Made by a program: the position numbers and the translations under genes. A stretch of DNA of 64,000 nucleotides from positions 558,001-622,000 of the forward strand of contig NZ_QQZY01000001.1 of the NCBI RefSeq assembly GCF_003351045.1, in the 5' to 3' direction. The notes beneath the pieces were generated by a model. The model was not told the DNA's origin, made no database searches, and worked only from the letters and a program-made list of their open reading frames with translations. This document shows positions 16,045 to 24,376 of this stretch, piece by piece. The stretch is from Gaiella occulta (GTDB lineage: Bacteria; Actinomycetota; Thermoleophilia; Gaiellales; Gaiellaceae). Numbering within the stretch: position 1 is the first letter of the stretch; each line of letters begins with the position of its first letter.

Positions 16045-17901
16045 ATGGGGAGCAGAACCGTGCCCGGAGCCGCCGCGGCCGCGCTCGTCGTGGCGCTCGC
16101 CTTCCGCAGCGGCGGCTACTTCGCGTCGGAGTGGGGCCTCGTCGCGCTCGCGTTCGCGCTGGCGGCGATCACCGCACTCCTCGTCGCCGACGGCGTCGGG
16201 ACCAGCCGGCTCGACGCGCTCGTCCTCGCGGGGCTCGCCGCGCTCGGGCTCTGGCAGCTGCTCACGATCCTGTGGTCGACGGGTGCGGGCGTGCCCGTGC
16301 TCGAGGCGGAGCGGACGCTCGTCTATCTCTGCGCCGCGGCGGCGCTGCTCCTCTGCCTCACTCCCGCCCGCGTGCCGTCGCTCCTCGCCGGCGTCGTCGC
16401 GGGCATCACCGCCGTCGCCGTCTACGCGCTCGGCACGCGCCTGCTCCCGGGGACGATGGGGGGCGCGTACGACCCCTCGTCCGGCTACCAGCTCGCAAAG
16501 CCGATCGGCTACTGGAATGCTCTCGGCCTCCTTCTCGCCATGGGCAGCGTGCTCGCAGCAGGCCTCGCCCTGCACGGGTCGCGCGCTCGACGCGCGATCG
16601 CAGCCGCCGCCCTCGTCCCGCTCGTGGCCGCCCTCTCCTTCACCTTCAGTCGCGGGTCGGCGGCGGCGCTCGCCGTGGCGCTCGCCGTGCTCGTCGCGCT
16701 CGAGGGAGACCGCCTGCGGGCGGCGGTCGTGCTGTCGGCGCTCCTCGCCGCGCCTGCCGCCGGGGTGCTCCTCGCGTCCCGCGCGCAGGCGCTGACCGCC
16801 CCGGGGGCAACCCTCCAGGCGGCGCAGGCGCAGGGCCACCGGCTCGCATGGCAGCTCTTCGCGCTCGCACTCCTCGGCGCGGCGCTCGCCGCTCTCGCCG
16901 AGCCTCGCCTCCACCTCTCGGCGCGGACGCGCCGCGCGGTCGGCGCCGCAGCTCTGGTCGCCGTCCTCGCCGCCTCTATCGGAGGTCTCGTGCGGGCCGG
17001 CGGCGCCCTCGCGGTCGCCGAGCGCGTCCGCGACTCCTTCGTCGCGCAACCGCCGCCGACGGAGCGCGGGCTCGAGCGGCGCCTGCTCTCCGTGTCGGGC
17101 AACGGCAGGGCCGACTACTGGCGTGTCGCGCTGCGGATGGTCGCACGCGACCCGCTGCTCGGAGACGGCGCGGGCTCGTTCGCCGCGCGCTGGGCGCAGG
17201 AGCGGCCCGTCGAGAACGAGGCGCGCGACGCGCACAACCTCTACCTGGAGACGCTCGCGGAGCTGGGCCCGGTCGGGCTCGCCCTGCTCGCCGTCGTGCT
17301 CGCAGCGCCGCTTGCCGCGCTCCGCAGCTCCCCCCGCACACCACCCGCCGCGGCGGCCGCGGCCGCGTACGTCGCGTTTCTCGTCCATGCCGCCGTCGAC
17401 TGGGACTGGGAGGTGCCCGTGCTCGTCCTCGTCGCGCTTGCCTGCGGAGCGTCGCTGCTCGTGCTCGCTCCCCGCCCGTCGTTCCCGCTGACGGCGACGC
17501 GCAGGACGCTCGGCCTCGCCGTCGCGACGCTCGCGCTCGGCGCCGCGCTCGTCGCACACGTCGGCAACCAGGCGTCCGCCTCGGCGCTCGACGCGCTCGC
17601 GCGCGGCGACGCGGAGGCGGCCGCGACGGCGGCGCGCCGGGCACGAGCGTGGATGCCCTGGTCGCACGAGCCCCGGCAGCTGCTCGGCGAGGCGCAGATC
17701 GCGCGCAACGAGGATGCGGCCGCGGCGGGCAGCCTGCGCGCTGCCGCACGTCGCGACCCCGGCCAGTGGAGCGTCTGGTACGACCTCGCGCTTGCCGCGC
17801 GCGGCCCCGAACGGGTGAACGCGCTCACTCGCGCGAGGGAATTGAACCCGCTCAGCGTGGAGGTTTCCGGCCTCGCGGCCGACATCCGAACAGATCCCTA
17901 A
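16045..17901 (+). CDS. O-antigen ligase-like polytopic membrane protein with C-terminal repeat region
   Basis: The 618 residues have about a dozen hydrophobic segments and a large extracytoplasmic loop around residues 330-420. The loop contains DYWRVALRMVARDPLLGDGAGSFAARW and ARDAHNLYLETLAELGPVGL (each split here by description), the hallmark of the Wzy/WaaL O-antigen ligase family. The last ~110 residues are soluble and alanine-rich with TPR-like helices (LDALARGDAEAAATAARRAR, LGEAQIARNEDAAAAGSL). Such proteins join or polymerise lipid-linked glycans at the outer face of the membrane. It stands alone, without other capsule genes next to it. Confidence 0.8.
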   Translation: MGSRTVPGAAAAALVVALAFRSGGYFASEWGLVALAFALAAITALLVADGVGTSRLDALVLAGLAALGLWQLLTILWSTGAGVPVLEAERTLVYLCAAAALLLCLTPARVPSLLAGVVAGITAVAVYALGTRLLPGTMGGAYDPSSGYQLAKPIGYWNALGLLLAMGSVLAAGLALHGSRARRAIAAAALVPLVAALSFTFSRGSAAALAVALAVLVALEGDRLRAAVVLSALLAAPAAGVLLASRAQALTAPGATLQAAQAQGHRLAWQLFALALLGAALAALAEPRLHLSARTRRAVGAAALVAVLAASIGGLVRAGGALAVAERVRDSFVAQPPPTERGLERRLLSVSGNGRADYWRVALRMVARDPLLGDGAGSFAARWAQERPVENEARDAHNLYLETLAELGPVGLALLAVVLAAPLAALRSSPRTPPAAAAAAAYVAFLVHAAVDWDWEVPVLVLVALACGASLLVLAPRPSFPLTATRRTLGLAVATLALGAALVAHVGNQASASALDALARGDAEAAATAARRARAWMPWSHEPRQLLGEAQIARNEDAAAAGSLRAAARRDPGQWSVWYDLALAARGPERVNALTRARELNPLSVEVSGLAADIRTDP

Positions 17902-17977
17902 CGACTGCCACGCATGATGGCGGGGTCGCCCGGATGTCCGGGAGAGAACGCGTCAACGACGGTTGGAGGAACGACAC

Positions 17978-18427
17978 GTGACGAACTCGAGGGGGAGCCA
18001 CCGCCGCACGCGCATCGCATCGGCCGTCGCGGTCGCGGTCGTGGCCATCACCGCGTTTGCCTCACTCGGCGGCGCCGGGCTCGCGCAGAGCGCGATCGGG
18101 CTCACGCAGTACCAGTACGGCAAGAAGGCCACGATCTGCCACAAGGGCAAGAAGACGATCCGCGTCTCCGTGCGCGCCCTGCCCGCGCACAAGCGCCACG
18201 GTGACACGGAGGGCCCGTGCGTCGGCCGCGCCGGCAAGAAGCACGCAAAGCAGGAGAAGCGGGGCGAGCACAACGGCGCCAAGAAGCACGAGCAGGCCCG
18301 TGGAGCCTCCCAGGGCGCCGCCGTCGGCGGCCGCTCCGACGACCACGCCGGCAACGGCACGGGCAGCGGGAAGGGCAGCGGGAAGGGCAGCGGGAAGGGC
18401 AGCGGGAAGGGCAGCGGCACGTCGTAG
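17978..18427 (+). CDS. Small basic secreted protein with a Cys-framed HGDTEGPC motif and GSGK repeats
   Basis: The 149 residues begin with a signal peptide (basic NSRGSHRRTR, then a hydrophobic stretch to ~40). A segment follows with two cysteines, ATICHKGKKTIRVSV and then HKRHGDTEGPC, a short domain seen in many secreted bacterial proteins. The remainder is lysine-rich low complexity ending in five GSGK-like units encoded by a 12-base tandem repeat. The GTG at 17978 has a GGAGGA site 7 bases upstream. The function is unknown; the strong positive charge suggests binding to anionic wall polymers. Confidence 0.75.
   Translation: MTNSRGSHRRTRIASAVAVAVVAITAFASLGGAGLAQSAIGLTQYQYGKKATICHKGKKTIRVSVRALPAHKRHGDTEGPCVGRAGKKHAKQEKRGEHNGAKKHEQARGASQGAAVGGRSDDHAGNGTGSGKGSGKGSGKGSGKGSGTS
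18361..18420 (+). repeat. 12-base tandem repeat inside the basic secreted protein gene
   Basis: Four perfect copies of GGGCAGCGGGAA are followed by a fifth that differs at its end (GGGCAGCGGCAC). The unit keeps reading frame and encodes Gly-Ser-Gly-Lys, so copy-number change would only lengthen or shorten the basic tail. Confidence 0.95.
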
Positions 18428-18450
18428 CGCTCCTTCCACCCGGCAGGCGT

Positions 18451-18480
18451 CGAGGGCGTTCCGGCAGCGGGGCGCCCTCG
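18451..18480 (+). terminator. Possible terminator after the basic secreted protein gene
   Basis: An 8-base inverted repeat (CGAGGGCG at 18451-18458, CGCCCTCG at 18473-18480) with a 14-base loop lies 24 bases after the stop. No T run follows, so the call is weak. Confidence 0.3.
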
Positions 18481-18516
18481 GTCGTCTGCGGCAACGGTGC
18501 CGACAGGCGTCCGCAG

Positions 18517-18522
18517 TAGACT
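18517..18522 (+). promoter_or_regulatory. -10 element of leaderless thyX
   Basis: TAGACT ends 7 bases before the GTG at 18530, with no ribosome-binding sequence between. Confidence 0.5.
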
Positions 18523-18529
18523 CGGCTGC

Positions 18530-19252
18530 GTGCCCGGCCCCGAGCAGCCCGACCGCGAGCAGGTGACGGCGGAGGACGCGATCCGGGTGCTGGATCACGG
18601 CTTCGTCCGCCTCGACGACGCGATGGCCGACGATCTGTCGGTCGCGAACGCGGCCCGCGTCAGCTTCGCGCGGCGCAAGGAGGAGATGGACGACGCCGAC
18701 CGCGGCCTGATCGGCTTCCTCATGCGCGAGCGGCACGGGACGCCGTTCGAGCACAACGCCTTCCGCTTCCACGTCCGCTGCCCGATCTTCGTCGCCCGCG
18801 AGTGGTTTCGCCATCGTATCTCGAGCTTCAACGAGTTCAGCATGCGCTATGCGAAGGCGAGCGACGACTTCTACGTGCCGGCGCCCGAGGACGTGCGCAC
18901 GCAGGTGGGAAAGCCCGGCGCGTACACGTTCGAGCCCGTCGACGCCGAACTCGCCGAGCGCACCCGTGCCGAGCTGCGGGCGGTCTACGACGCCGCCTAC
19001 GCCGCCTACGAGCGGCTCGTCGAGGCGGGCGTCGCGCGCGAGCTCGCGCGGGCGGCGCTGCCGGTGGGCGCGTACACGGAGTTCTTCTGGACGGTGAACG
19101 CCCGCGCGTTGATGAACTTCATCTCGCTGAGGAACGCCGAGGCCGCCCAGCGCGAGATCAGGCTCTACGCGACGGCATGCGAGGCGCTGTTCGCGCGGCA
19201 CATGCCGGTCACGCACGCGGCGTTCGTCGCCAACGAGCGCCGCGCGCCGTAG
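18530..19252 (+). CDS. thyX: FAD-dependent thymidylate synthase ThyX
   Basis: The 240 residues contain the ThyX signature RHRISSFNEFSMRY (around residues 87-100), which positions FAD and dUMP. PVGAYTEFFWTVNARALMNFISLRNAEAAQREIR follows the usual family C-terminus (quoted in part only for identification of the FFWTVNARAL core). The enzyme methylates dUMP to dTMP with methylene-THF and reduced flavin, regenerating THF directly. Starting at GTG 18530 fits the -10 TAGACT and the family length. The gene is convergent with the anti-sigma gene. Confidence 0.95.
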   Translation: MPGPEQPDREQVTAEDAIRVLDHGFVRLDDAMADDLSVANAARVSFARRKEEMDDADRGLIGFLMRERHGTPFEHNAFRFHVRCPIFVAREWFRHRISSFNEFSMRYAKASDDFYVPAPEDVRTQVGKPGAYTFEPVDAELAERTRAELRAVYDAAYAAYERLVEAGVARELARAALPVGAYTEFFWTVNARALMNFISLRNAEAAQREIRLYATACEALFARHMPVTHAAFVANERRAP

Positions 19253-19259
19253 CCGGGCG

Positions 19260-19829
19260 CTACGTCGCCGACAGCACCGGTCGCCGCTCGCCGGAGCGCA
19301 CGACGACCCAGCCGTCGAACTGCTTCAGCCTGTACGGCGCGTTGAGCGGAACCTCGGTCGTGCCGCCCGAGACGGTGAAGGCGCCGCACGGCTCGGCGAG
19401 CCGCCCGCCGCGGGTGAGCCAGAGCTCGTAGGTGCGGCCGCCCGGAAGCGCCGGCAGGCCCGACACCTCGAGCGTCATCGGCCAGTTGCCGGCCGGGTCG
19501 GCGGCGAACACGGCAATCGACGCCACGGCGCCGCCCGGCCCGGTCATCGTGACGACCCGCACGGGTTTCCTCGCCCCCTCGTGACCGCCGATCGCGTACC
19601 CGGCCCCGAACAGCGCCAGGGCGAGCGCCGCCGCCGCCACGAGCGCGGCGGAGCGGTGGCGGCGCGGCAACGGGATGATGCGCGCCGGCGGCTCCCGCGG
19701 CGCCTGTGCGAGCCACGGCGGCAGCTCCGGTGTCGCTCCCGCCGCGAGCAGCATGTCGTGCGCGCGCTGCAGGCGGGCGCGCTCGTCCTCGGGCAGCCCG
19801 TCGCCGACGAGCTCGCTCAGGTCGGGCAC
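19260..19829 (-). CDS. Anti-sigma factor with a single membrane span (RskA-like)
   Basis: The protein has 189 residues. The N-terminal ~55 residues are cytoplasmic, followed by a transmembrane helix (ALVAAAALALALFGAGYAIGG) and an extracytoplasmic domain of the anti-sigma-K/RskA type ending VVRSGERRPVLSAT, which includes the typical YELWLTRGG and PAGNWPMTLEVSGLP elements. It would bind and inhibit the sigma factor encoded immediately upstream. The GTG at 19829 has a GGGGAGG site 10 bases upstream. A GTG at 19838 that overlaps the sigma stop is the alternative start. Confidence 0.85.
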   Translation of the reverse strand: MPDLSELVGDGLPEDERARLQRAHDMLLAAGATPELPPWLAQAPREPPARIIPLPRRHRSAALVAAAALALALFGAGYAIGGHEGARKPVRVVTMTGPGGAVASIAVFAADPAGNWPMTLEVSGLPALPGGRTYELWLTRGGRLAEPCGAFTVSGGTTEVPLNAPYRLKQFDGWVVVRSGERRPVLSAT

Positions 19830-19834
19830 GCGGC

Positions 19835-20452
19835 TCACACCTCCCCTTCGAGCTCGTCCGCCAGCCGGGCGAGCGCCGCGCGGGTGCGCGTCTTCACCGT
19901 GCCGAGCGGGATCCGCAGGAACGAGGCGACCTCGCTCTGCGACAGGCCGGAGAAGTAGGCGAGCTCGATCAGCTGCCGCTCGTGCTCCGGCAGCGTCGCG
20001 AGGGCGCGGTGCACGCGCCACGCGATCCACGCCGCCTCCGCGCTCGCGCCGGGATCGGGGCCCTTGGAGGGGATCTCCGGCGGCTCCGCCACGGTCGGGT
20101 CGGGCCGGCGCCGCAGGCCGTCCACGATCGCGTTGCGCGCGACGGCGTACAGCCACGGGGCGCCGCCCCCGCGCGTGCGGTCGAAGCTGCCGGCCGAGCG
20201 CCACACGGCCGCGAACGCCTCCTGCGTGGCGTCTTCGGCGCGTCCGCGGTCGCCGAGGCGTCGCAGGGCGAGGCCGAGCACGGCGCGGGCATAGCGCCGG
20301 TAGAGCTCCTCGAACGCGTCGCGGTCGCGGCCTGCGACACGCTCGATCAGCGTCGCGTCGGTGGCGTCCGCGTCGCTCACCTGCCGCATGCTCGCCGCTC
20401 GCGCGCGCTGCGGCAAGCGGGCGGCGGAAGCGAGGCGCAGCACGACGTCCAT
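19835..20452 (-). CDS. ECF-type RNA polymerase sigma factor (SigK-like)
   Basis: The 205 residues carry sigma region 2 (DAFEELYRRYARAVLGLALR, DATQEAFAAVW) and region 4 (LPEHERQLIELAYFSGLSQSEVASFLRIPLGTVKTR, quoted in pieces). This is a typical extracytoplasmic-function sigma factor, partnered with the anti-sigma factor that overlaps or abuts its 3' end. The ATG at 20452 lies 10 bases after the stop of the upstream SDR gene, whose TAGGA doubles as a ribosome site. The three genes form one operon. The target stimulus is unknown. Confidence 0.9.
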   Translation of the reverse strand: MDVVLRLASAARLPQRARAASMRQVSDADATDATLIERVAGRDRDAFEELYRRYARAVLGLALRRLGDRGRAEDATQEAFAAVWRSAGSFDRTRGGGAPWLYAVARNAIVDGLRRRPDPTVAEPPEIPSKGPDPGASAEAAWIAWRVHRALATLPEHERQLIELAYFSGLSQSEVASFLRIPLGTVKTRTRAALARLADELEGEV

Positions 20453-20461
20453 CCACCGGTC

Positions 20462-21121
20462 CTACGCATCGGCGACGGAGGTGGTTTGCAGCAGCCGGCC
20501 GCCGTCGACGACGAGGCTCGCGCCCGTGACGAACGACGCGCCGGCGAGGAACACGACCGCCCCGGCCACGTCGTCCGCGGCGCCGACGCGGCCGAGCACC
20601 GTCTCCCGCGCCCGCCGCTCCTCCTGGCCGTGCTCGACGGCGACGGGGCCCGGCGCCACTCCGACCACCCGCACCTCGGGTGCCAGCGCCCGTGCGAGCA
20701 CGCGCGTCAGCATCGCCTGCGCCGCCTTCGCCGCGCAGTGGGCGGCAAAGGACGGCCACGGCTGGTATGCGGCCACGTCCTCGATCATGACGACGACCCC
20801 GCGCGAGGAGCGCAGGTGCGGTGCCGCCGCCTGGGTGACGAAGAAGCTGCCCTTCGCGGTCGCGCCGAAGGCGTCGTCGAACTCGGCCTCGCTCACGCTC
20901 TCGAACGGGCGCGGCACGAACCCTCCCGCGGCCGCGTTGACGAGCAGGTCGAGCCCGCCCAACTCGGCGAGCGCGTGCTCCACGAGCGAGCGCGCGCCCG
21001 CCGCGGAGCGCAGGTCCCCCGCCGCCGATCCGGCGGCGACCACCTGCCAGCCCTCCGCGCGCAGCCGCGCGGCGATCGCCGCGCCGAGCTTGCCGGTGCC
21101 ACCGCTGACGAGCGCGCGCAT
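20462..21121 (-). CDS. SDR-family protein, pteridine-reductase-like, lacking the catalytic tyrosine
   Basis: The 219 residues have the SDR cofactor loop SGGTGKLG (6-13), the NAAAGG motif (62-67) and C-terminal VVGVAPGPV and FVTGASLVVDGG. The catalytic tetrad is changed: the usual YxxxK is HCAAK (His128, Lys132) and the serine region reads VVVMIEDVAAYQPWP, with Asp115 in the place used by pteridine reductases. It may reduce a pterin-like substrate by another mechanism, or act as a non-catalytic binding protein. It is first in an operon with the ECF sigma and anti-sigma genes. Confidence 0.8.
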   Translation of the reverse strand: MRALVSGGTGKLGAAIAARLRAEGWQVVAAGSAAGDLRSAAGARSLVEHALAELGGLDLLVNAAAGGFVPRPFESVSEAEFDDAFGATAKGSFFVTQAAAPHLRSSRGVVVMIEDVAAYQPWPSFAAHCAAKAAQAMLTRVLARALAPEVRVVGVAPGPVAVEHGQEERRARETVLGRVGAADDVAGAVVFLAGASFVTGASLVVDGGRLLQTTSVADA

Positions 21122-21145
21122 GGAGGTGCGGCGGGAAGGCCGTGG

Positions 21146-21179
21146 CGGAGGGGGCGAGGCCGGAGCCCCGCCCCCTCCG
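21146..21179 (-). terminator. Terminator hairpin after the superoxide dismutase gene
   Basis: A perfect 11-base stem (CGGAGGGGGCG at 21146-21156 and CGCCCCCTCCG at 21169-21179) with a 12-base loop lies 7 bases past the stop codon of the minus-strand dismutase gene and before the SDR start. There is no clear T run, as is common at this GC content. Confidence 0.65.
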
Positions 21180-21186
21180 AAGCCCC

Positions 21187-21798
21187 TCAGCCGGCGCGCG
21201 CCGCCTCGAAGAGGGCGCCGACGGCGTTCCAGTCGACGACGTCCCAGATCTTCTCGAGGTACTCGGGCCGGCGGTTCTGGTAGCGGAGGTAGTACGCGTG
21301 CTCCCACACGTCGATGCCGAAGAGCGGCGTCTTCCCCTCCATGATCGGCGAGTCCTGGTTCGGCGTCGACATCACGGCGAGGCCGGTGCCGTCCCACACG
21401 AGCCACGACCAGCCGGAGCCGAAGCGCTTGATGCCGGCGTCGATCATCTGCTGCTTGAGGACGTCGAAGGCGCCGAACGTCGCCTGCACGGCCTCGCCGA
21501 GCGCTCCGCTCGGCTCGCCGCCGCCGTCGGGGCCGAGGGTCGACCAGAACAGCGAGTGATTCGCGTGGCCGCCGCCGTTGTTGCGCACGGCGGTGCGCTT
21601 GTCCTCGGGGAGGATGTCGAGATTGGCGAGCACCGCCTCGATCGGCCGGCCCATCCACTCGGTGCCGTCGAGTGCGGCGTTGAGGTTCGTCACGTAGGCG
21701 GCGTGATGCTTGCCGTGATGGATCTCCATCGTCTGCGCGTCGATGCTGCGCTCGAGGGCGTCGTACGCGTAGGGCAGGTCGGGCAGATCGTAGGCCAT
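21187..21798 (-). CDS. sodA: Superoxide dismutase, Fe/Mn family (Mn-type residues)
   Basis: The 203 residues match canonical Mn/Fe superoxide dismutase throughout, starting [15 protein letters not shown]. Metal ligands are His27, His81, Asp163 ([11 protein letters not shown]) and His167. Gln148 in TPNQDSP occupies the position usual for manganese enzymes. It converts superoxide to peroxide and oxygen in the cytoplasm. The ATG at 21798 has AAGGAGA 7 bases upstream. It is divergent, over 83 bases, from a second member of the same family. Confidence 0.95.
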   Translation of the reverse strand: MAYDLPDLPYAYDALERSIDAQTMEIHHGKHHAAYVTNLNAALDGTEWMGRPIEAVLANLDILPEDKRTAVRNNGGGHANHSLFWSTLGPDGGGEPSGALGEAVQATFGAFDVLKQQMIDAGIKRFGSGWSWLVWDGTGLAVMSTPNQDSPIMEGKTPLFGIDVWEHAYYLRYQNRRPEYLEKIWDVVDWNAVGALFEAARAG

Positions 21799-21881
21799 GT
21801 GCGTCTCTCCTTGGTTCGATTCGTGTGCTCCCCCCAAGGATATGCTCCCGCCCGTCCCGTCGAGTTGGAGGTTCCGTCCGC

Positions 21882-22493
21882 ATGTCGAACGTCGTCGAGA
21901 TCACTCCCCGCGAGCTGAAGCCCGCTCTGCTCGAGCTCGACGGGATCTCCCGCGCCTCGATCGAGGCGCACCACCGCCTCTACAAGGGCTACGTGAGCAA
22001 GCGCAACGAGATCCTCGGCCTGCTCGAGAGCGCCGACCGCGCGTCTGCGAACCAGGTCTACTCCGAGCTGCGGGCCCTGAAGGTCGACCTCGCGTTCGCG
22101 CTCGGGGGCATCAAGAACCACGAGGTCTACTTCGCGCACCTCGGCGGCGCCGGCGGCGAACCGACGGGGGCGATCGGCGCGCTCATCCGGCGTGACTTCG
22201 GCTCGGCCGAGGCGTGGCGCAGCGATCTCCGGGCGACGGGCATGGCCGCCCGCGGCTGGGCGTGGACGATCTACGACTGGGACGAGCAGCGGCTCTTCAA
22301 CGCGATCGGCGACGCCCAGAACACGTACCCGATCTGGAACGCGACGCCGCTCGTGGCGCTGGACGTGTACGAGCACGCCTACTTCCTCGACTACCAGACC
22401 GACCGCGGCTCCTACATCGACGCGTTCTTCGCGAACCTCGACTGGGGCGTGATCAACGGCTGGATCGATCTCTACGGCATCCCCCGGGCGTAG
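21882..22493 (+). CDS. Divergent Fe/Mn superoxide dismutase family protein
   Basis: The 203 residues align with the dismutase fold but are far from the neighbouring sodA product. Likely metal ligands are present: His30 or His31 in [13 protein letters not shown], His80 (KNHEVYF), Asp161 and His165 ([11 protein letters not shown]). The second-sphere region is altered, with HHRLYKGYV in place of the usual HHSKHHAAYV, one residue shorter. It may be an iron dismutase of a separate branch or a protein with different activity. A GGAGG site lies 11 bases before the ATG. Its stop codon overlaps the -10 of plsY. Confidence 0.85.
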   Translation: MSNVVEITPRELKPALLELDGISRASIEAHHRLYKGYVSKRNEILGLLESADRASANQVYSELRALKVDLAFALGGIKNHEVYFAHLGGAGGEPTGAIGALIRRDFGSAEAWRSDLRATGMAARGWAWTIYDWDEQRLFNAIGDAQNTYPIWNATPLVALDVYEHAYFLDYQTDRGSYIDAFFANLDWGVINGWIDLYGIPRA

Positions 22494-22496
22494 GCT
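22491..22496 (+). promoter_or_regulatory. -10 element of leaderless plsY
   Basis: TAGGCT, whose TAG is the stop codon of the preceding dismutase-family gene, ends 6 bases before the GTG at 22503. Confidence 0.5.
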
Positions 22497-22502
22497 GCGG
22501 AC

Positions 22503-23114
22503 GTGGTCACCGACGCGGTCATCGTCGTCGTCGGCTACCTCGTCGGGTCGATCCCGTTCGGGGTCGTCGTCGTGCGGCTCGCGCGCGGCGAGGACATCCG
22601 CGCTCACGGCAGCGGCAACATCGGCGCGTCGAACGTCTGGCGCACGTACGGGAGGTCGCTCGGCATTCCCGTTGCGCTGCTCGACGTCGTCAAGGGGCTC
22701 GTGCCGGCCCTCGTCGGGCTCGAGGTCGGCGGAGAATGGGTGGGCGTGCTCGCGGGCGCCGCCGCGATGGCGGGACACGCACGTCCCGTCTGGCTGCGCT
22801 TCGCCAAGGGCGGGAAGATGGTGGCGACCGCCGGCGGCGTCAGCTTCGCGCTCGCGCCCGTCGCGGCGGCGCTGTGCCTGCTCGTCTGGGTCGCGACGTT
22901 CGCCCTCTTCCGCTACGCATCGCTGGCGTCGCTCGTGACGGCGGTCGCGCTCCCCGCTCTTTCACTGCTCCTCGGCGAGCCGTGGCCCACGGTCGCGCTC
23001 GCGCTCGCGGCATGTGCCGGTGTCATCGTCCTGCACCGGGAGAACATCCGCCGGCTGCTCGACGGCAGCGAATCGCGGTTCTCGCGCAGCCGCAGGCCGA
23101 CGGCGAGCGCGTGA
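22503..23114 (+). CDS. plsY: Acyl-phosphate:glycerol-3-phosphate acyltransferase PlsY
   Basis: The 203 residues are a polytopic membrane protein with the three PlsY motifs: SGNIGASNVWR (residues ~37-47), KGGKMVAT (~101-108) and HRENIRRLL near the C-terminus. It transfers an acyl group from acyl-phosphate to glycerol-3-phosphate, the first step of phospholipid synthesis. The start is GTG at 22503, probably leaderless. The stop overlaps the GTG of the next, secreted-protein gene. Confidence 0.93.
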   Translation: MVTDAVIVVVGYLVGSIPFGVVVVRLARGEDIRAHGSGNIGASNVWRTYGRSLGIPVALLDVVKGLVPALVGLEVGGEWVGVLAGAAAMAGHARPVWLRFAKGGKMVATAGGVSFALAPVAAALCLLVWVATFALFRYASLASLVTAVALPALSLLLGEPWPTVALALAACAGVIVLHRENIRRLLDGSESRFSRSRRPTASA

Positions 23115-24376
23115 CGAGCGCCCGCCGCGCGCTGCTCCTCCCCGTCCTGGCGCTGGCCACGCTGTGGGCGCTCGCGGGCGCGCCGGGCGCGGCGGCGGCA
23201 CCGTGGTGCGGCACGACGTCGACGGCGGATCGGCCCGCCACCGTCGCCGGCCACCAGATCCGCGTCGTCTACGCGACGGCCGCGAACGGCGCCGACCGCA
23301 GCGCCGAGTGGGCGCCGCGGATCAGCGCCGACGTCGACCAGATCGAGACGTGGTGGCAGTCGCAGGACAGCTCGCGCACGCCGCGCTTCGACCGGGCGTC
23401 CTTCCCGTGCGGGGCGCAGGCGGACATCCGCCTGCTCGTCCTGCCCGTCGAGGAGGCGGCGTTGCTCGACGGCGCCTCGACCTTCGACGCCGTCGAGGCG
23501 GCGGCGGCGACGCTCGGCGGCAGCCCCGACGACGTCAAGGTGCTCGTCTACCTCGACGTGCCGGCCGCCGACGCCAACCTGTGCGGTCAGGGGGGCGGGT
23601 CGTTCACGGGGGCCGGACTGGCGATCGTCTACGTGCGGGCGTGCGCCGGCGTCTCCGCGGCGCCCGTCGCCGCCCACGAGCTGCTGCATGCGTTCGGCGC
23701 CCTGCCCGCGTCCGGCCCGCCGCATGCGTGCCCCGGCGACGACGGGCATCCGTGCGACTCGAGCGGCGACATCCTCTACCCGTACGCGCAGCCCGCCGAC
23801 CTGTCGGCGTTCGCGCTCGACGTGGGGCGGGACGACTACTACGCCCACGGCGGCACGTGGGTCGACATGCGGGACTCGAAGTGGCTGCGCCATCTCGACG
23901 CGCAGGTGCCCGTGGTGCTGGTGGTCCGCGGCGGCGGCTCGGTCGCGAGCGCCGTGCCGGGGATCGCCTGCGGCGCCTCGTGCACGACGAGCTGGGACGA
24001 CGGCTCGGCGCTGGCGCTGACGGCGACCCCCGCTGCCGGGCAGCGGTTCGTCCGCTGGGGCGGGGTATGCACGGGCGGCGGGCCCTGCTTCGCGACCCTG
24101 TCCGGTGCGACGTCGGTGACGGCCCTGTTCGCGCCGCCCACCTACCGGCTCAGCGTCGCCGTCTCCGGCAGAGGTCGCGTGGTCGCCGCCCGCGTGTCGT
24201 GCCCCGCGCGCTGCGCCGCCCCGGAGCCGTCCTACGCCGCGCTCGAGGTGCGCGCGCTGGCAGCGGCCGGATGGCGGTTCGCGCGCTGGAGCGGGGCATG
24301 CGCGGGTCAGCGGCCCCGGTGCCGCGTGCCCATGTCCGCCGACACGGTCGCGCGGGCGCTGTTCGTCAGGCGGTGA
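23111..24376 (+). CDS. Secreted HExxH putative metalloprotein with two C-terminal InlB-like repeat domains
   Basis: The 421 residues begin with a signal peptide (LLLPVLALATLWALAGAPGAAAA). A central domain carries AAHELLHAFGALP near residue 189, an HExxH zinc-protease motif with a downstream His-rich loop (HACPGDDGHPC). The last ~140 residues are two bacterial repeat modules with paired cysteines (IACGASCTTSWDDGSALALTATPAAG and VSCPARCAAPEPSY), which usually sit on surface proteins. Proteolysis is plausible but unproven, since the third zinc ligand cannot be assigned. The 3' end overlaps the convergent folE2 by 11 bases. Confidence 0.78.
   Translation: MTSARRALLLPVLALATLWALAGAPGAAAAPWCGTTSTADRPATVAGHQIRVVYATAANGADRSAEWAPRISADVDQIETWWQSQDSSRTPRFDRASFPCGAQADIRLLVLPVEEAALLDGASTFDAVEAAAATLGGSPDDVKVLVYLDVPAADANLCGQGGGSFTGAGLAIVYVRACAGVSAAPVAAHELLHAFGALPASGPPHACPGDDGHPCDSSGDILYPYAQPADLSAFALDVGRDDYYAHGGTWVDMRDSKWLRHLDAQVPVVLVVRGGGSVASAVPGIACGASCTTSWDDGSALALTATPAAGQRFVRWGGVCTGGGPCFATLSGATSVTALFAPPTYRLSVAVSGRGRVVAARVSCPARCAAPEPSYAALEVRALAAAGWRFARWSGACAGQRPRCRVPMSADTVARALFVRR

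Noticed and set aside
19248-19264. 6-base inverted repeat spanning the stop codons of thyX and the anti-sigma gene
   Set aside because: The stem is short and has no T run; pairing may simply reflect two TAG codons in opposite orientation.
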